NCBI GenBank assembly: GCA_030867875.1
Contig: JAOWCC010001501.1
Location: 27,060,001-27,124,000, forward strand
Length of the DNA: 64,000 nucleotides
Direction: 5' to 3'
Source: Actinernus sp. WN-2022
Taxonomy: Eukaryota > Cnidaria > Anthozoa > Actiniaria > Actinernidae
The notes beneath the pieces were generated by a model. That model did no database searches. It saw nothing but the letters and a program-made list of their open reading frames with translations, and was not told the DNA's origin. Position numbers and translations under genes: made by a program. Below, piece by piece: positions 62,257 through 64,000 of this stretch. The stretch's first letter is position 1. Every line of letters begins with the position of its first letter.

Positions 62257-62990
62257 GTATAGAATACAAATGTTTATCTTTATATTTTGCCCTTTGACAG
62301 TCATTTCCTCCAATCCAGCATTTTCCCCAAATTTTAAGCGAAAATAATCTTTCATGGTGTGAGTCAGTATACTAACAGTAGTTCAGTTCTATAAACTGGA
62401 AAGCTTAGCGGTCCAGTGTGTCTATTTCATTGACACAAAAATGTGACCTAAAAACTTATTGAAGGCTATGAAAGGGCCCCAAACAGTTTAATTGTTCCAC
62501 AAAGAAGAGAAAAATCATGGATAATACACAATAAAATAATTGTCTTCCCTGAACTGGTTCCCTTTTTGTTTGCCCGTTTCCGTAGGCAGGAAGATGCTAA
62601 ACTTGAGTACCTACTGACATTATATTAGAACACAACGTAACCTCCGTGCTTTTGCAAACTGTCTAGACCAGTCGTGTTGTTAACAGTAACACTCCTGGAT
62701 GTTGATTCCCCTGTAATGTAGTGGGGGAAAATAAACATTTAGAAAGTTAAACTGGAACACTTACATGTACATTGTAAAAATTCCTGTCAAATTATTGTTG
62801 AAGCTTTAAATGTAGGTGAAAGTCTGCTGTAAATCTGTTTTGCTATGTCCCTATTACACTACTGAACTGAACTACTGACTCACACCACAAAAGGTTTTGT
62901 TTGAAATTCGGGGGAAATGGCAGAGGAAATGACTGTCAAAGGGCAAAATATAAAGGTAAACATTTGTATTTTATATATTCTGACTACACT
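62257..62990. mobile_element. Foldback element with ~130-bp arms
   Basis: ACAAATGTTTATCTTTATAT ... TTGCCCTTTGACAGTCATTT at 62267-62310 is complemented at 62925-62980. The arms also share GTGTGAGTCAGTA and TAGTTCAGTTC. About 730 bp in all, no coding frame. Confidence 0.8.
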
Positions 62991-63660
62991 GACAAATCAG
63001 TATAGTTTATTGTGGGATAGTTGCCAGACAACTCGGTAAGACTAATACAATTAAGCAATTAGTATAAATTGTATTGTTAACTAATGGGAAACTGCCAGAT
63101 ACGAAAAACTACTAAAACCACGAAAAAACCACCGTACCCTGGGGTTGTGGCCAAAAAACGTGGAAATGTGCGGAAATGTACTCCTCGACCTAGTGCAGCA
63201 ACCCGAATTCTCAGAGGGCTAGTATTAAGTTAATACAAAGTACATGTAACCATGCTATAATCAATAAGATATCTAAAATAAATTCTAAACAAACTTGTAG
63301 CTGACTGGCCTAGAATGACTACTTTTCCTGCTCAAAGCATTATACATGTATATGCTAGAAGCATTACCCATATATAATAATATATCAATGTAAGCCACTG
63401 CATGGGGGGGGGAGCCAGATGTACATGGGTGTAAGATGCAGAGATTTACTTTACGATGGGTTTTAATTCCTTAAATCGGCAAACTAGAGTCAACTCTACA
63501 ACTCTCGAGTGTTCTGGCTTATATCCAATGTCTGTGATATTACTGGCACATGCCAGACGTGGCATGACATAACTACATGTATGCAACTAGCTTAAGTTAC
63601 ATGATTGGTTGGTGATCATACATAAAACATAAACAAGATAATATGACTTGTCACGATAAA

Positions 63661-63806
63661 GGGGATGAATTTTTCGGCTAAAGTGAACAATCTGCACCGA
63701 AAAAAAGTGGTCGCTAAGTGGTCGGCCAACCACTTACCAACCACTTTTTTTCGGTGCAGATTGTTCACTTTAGCCAATTTTTCTATTCTTTTATTAATCG
63801 TAATCA
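63661..63806. mobile_element. Near-perfect hairpin between 12-bp direct repeats
   Basis: Arms GGCTAAAGTGAACAATCTGC at 63676 and its complement ending at 63775, almost without mismatch (~48-bp arms, short loop). TGTCACGATAAA occurs at 63649-63660 and 63807-63818, as a target duplication would. Confidence 0.8.
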
Positions 63807-63950
63807 TGTCACGATAAATGTTATTGTAAATGTTCAAATCATTGCACCACCAGGGGAGTACTAGTTGTTAATAGTCAAAACTCTAGTAGATTGCCCTTCC
63901 TCTGAAAAAGGACAAATTGCCATGTTAATACTGTGTATTCTTTAATATAG

Positions 63951-64000
63951 CCATTTATTGGCCCACATGGCAGACAGAATGGATCTAGATGGCGAAGGAT
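63951..64000 (+). CDS. Second exon (partial) of the secreted EF-hand gene
   Basis: After acceptor TTTAATATAG the frame set by the first exon reads SHLLAHMADRMDLDGEG to the window end. DLDGEG fits positions 1-6 of an EF-hand calcium loop (D-x-D-x-E-G), and the preceding residues look like the entering helix (HMADRM). Position 5 is Glu where Asp/Asn/Ser is usual. The gene continues to the right. Confidence 0.6.

Overview
Eukaryotic nuclear DNA, most likely from an anthozoan cnidarian and probably a stony coral. The evidence is: short phase-consistent exons in long AT-rich introns; a minus-strand gene that reads as an animal ATM kinase; dense MITEs and tRNA-derived SINEs; Ty3/Gypsy and BEL/Pao retroelements; and a large unnamed protein family that I associate from memory with cnidarian genomes. 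Nothing prokaryotic (operon, CRISPR, phage) is seen. The organism call is inference.

Backbone: two divergent protein genes share a ~660 bp interval near the right end. Leftward, from 60194, runs the 5' part of an ATM orthologue. I traced 17 coding exons (60194 down to 7509, 2067 coding bases, 689 codons). All splice phases agree. Together they cover the TAN region and the first HEAT solenoid. The rest of the gene, including the kinase domain, lies beyond the left edge. Rightward, from 60855, is the first exon of a secreted protein. It joins in phase to an exon at 63951 that runs off the window and carries an EF-hand-like loop.

Almost everything else is intronic mobile or repeated DNA. Intron 1 (47447-60119) holds a 1.75 kb TIR element, a fragment of a KIAA1958-like gene, a hairpin MITE, a ~4.2 kb broken copy of the unnamed cnidarian family between short inverted repeats, and a G49...C47 homopolymer pair. 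Intron 2 (32683-47218) holds a composite of two abutting palindromes: a 3.25 kb inverted duplication of a decayed Ty3/Gypsy element carrying a tRNA-derived SINE, then a 0.6 kb inverted duplication of the 5' part of a BEL/Pao element, whose pol continues rightward to a 3' LTR. Later introns hold a 2.9 kb GGAATTCC-array element, a 1.7 kb CCGCGG-array element, a 128-bp tandem array with CRE-like palindromes, a 30-bp minisatellite, and at least a dozen MITEs. One MITE is a TTAA-flanked insertion inside another MITE, and an empty-site paralogue is present in the same window.

Left of the last traced ATM exon (1-7508) are a 146-bp tandem array, a 3.2 kb foldback element with 1.06 kb arms and a TA target duplication, and a small integrase-like gene fragment. 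No further ATM exon was recognised there.
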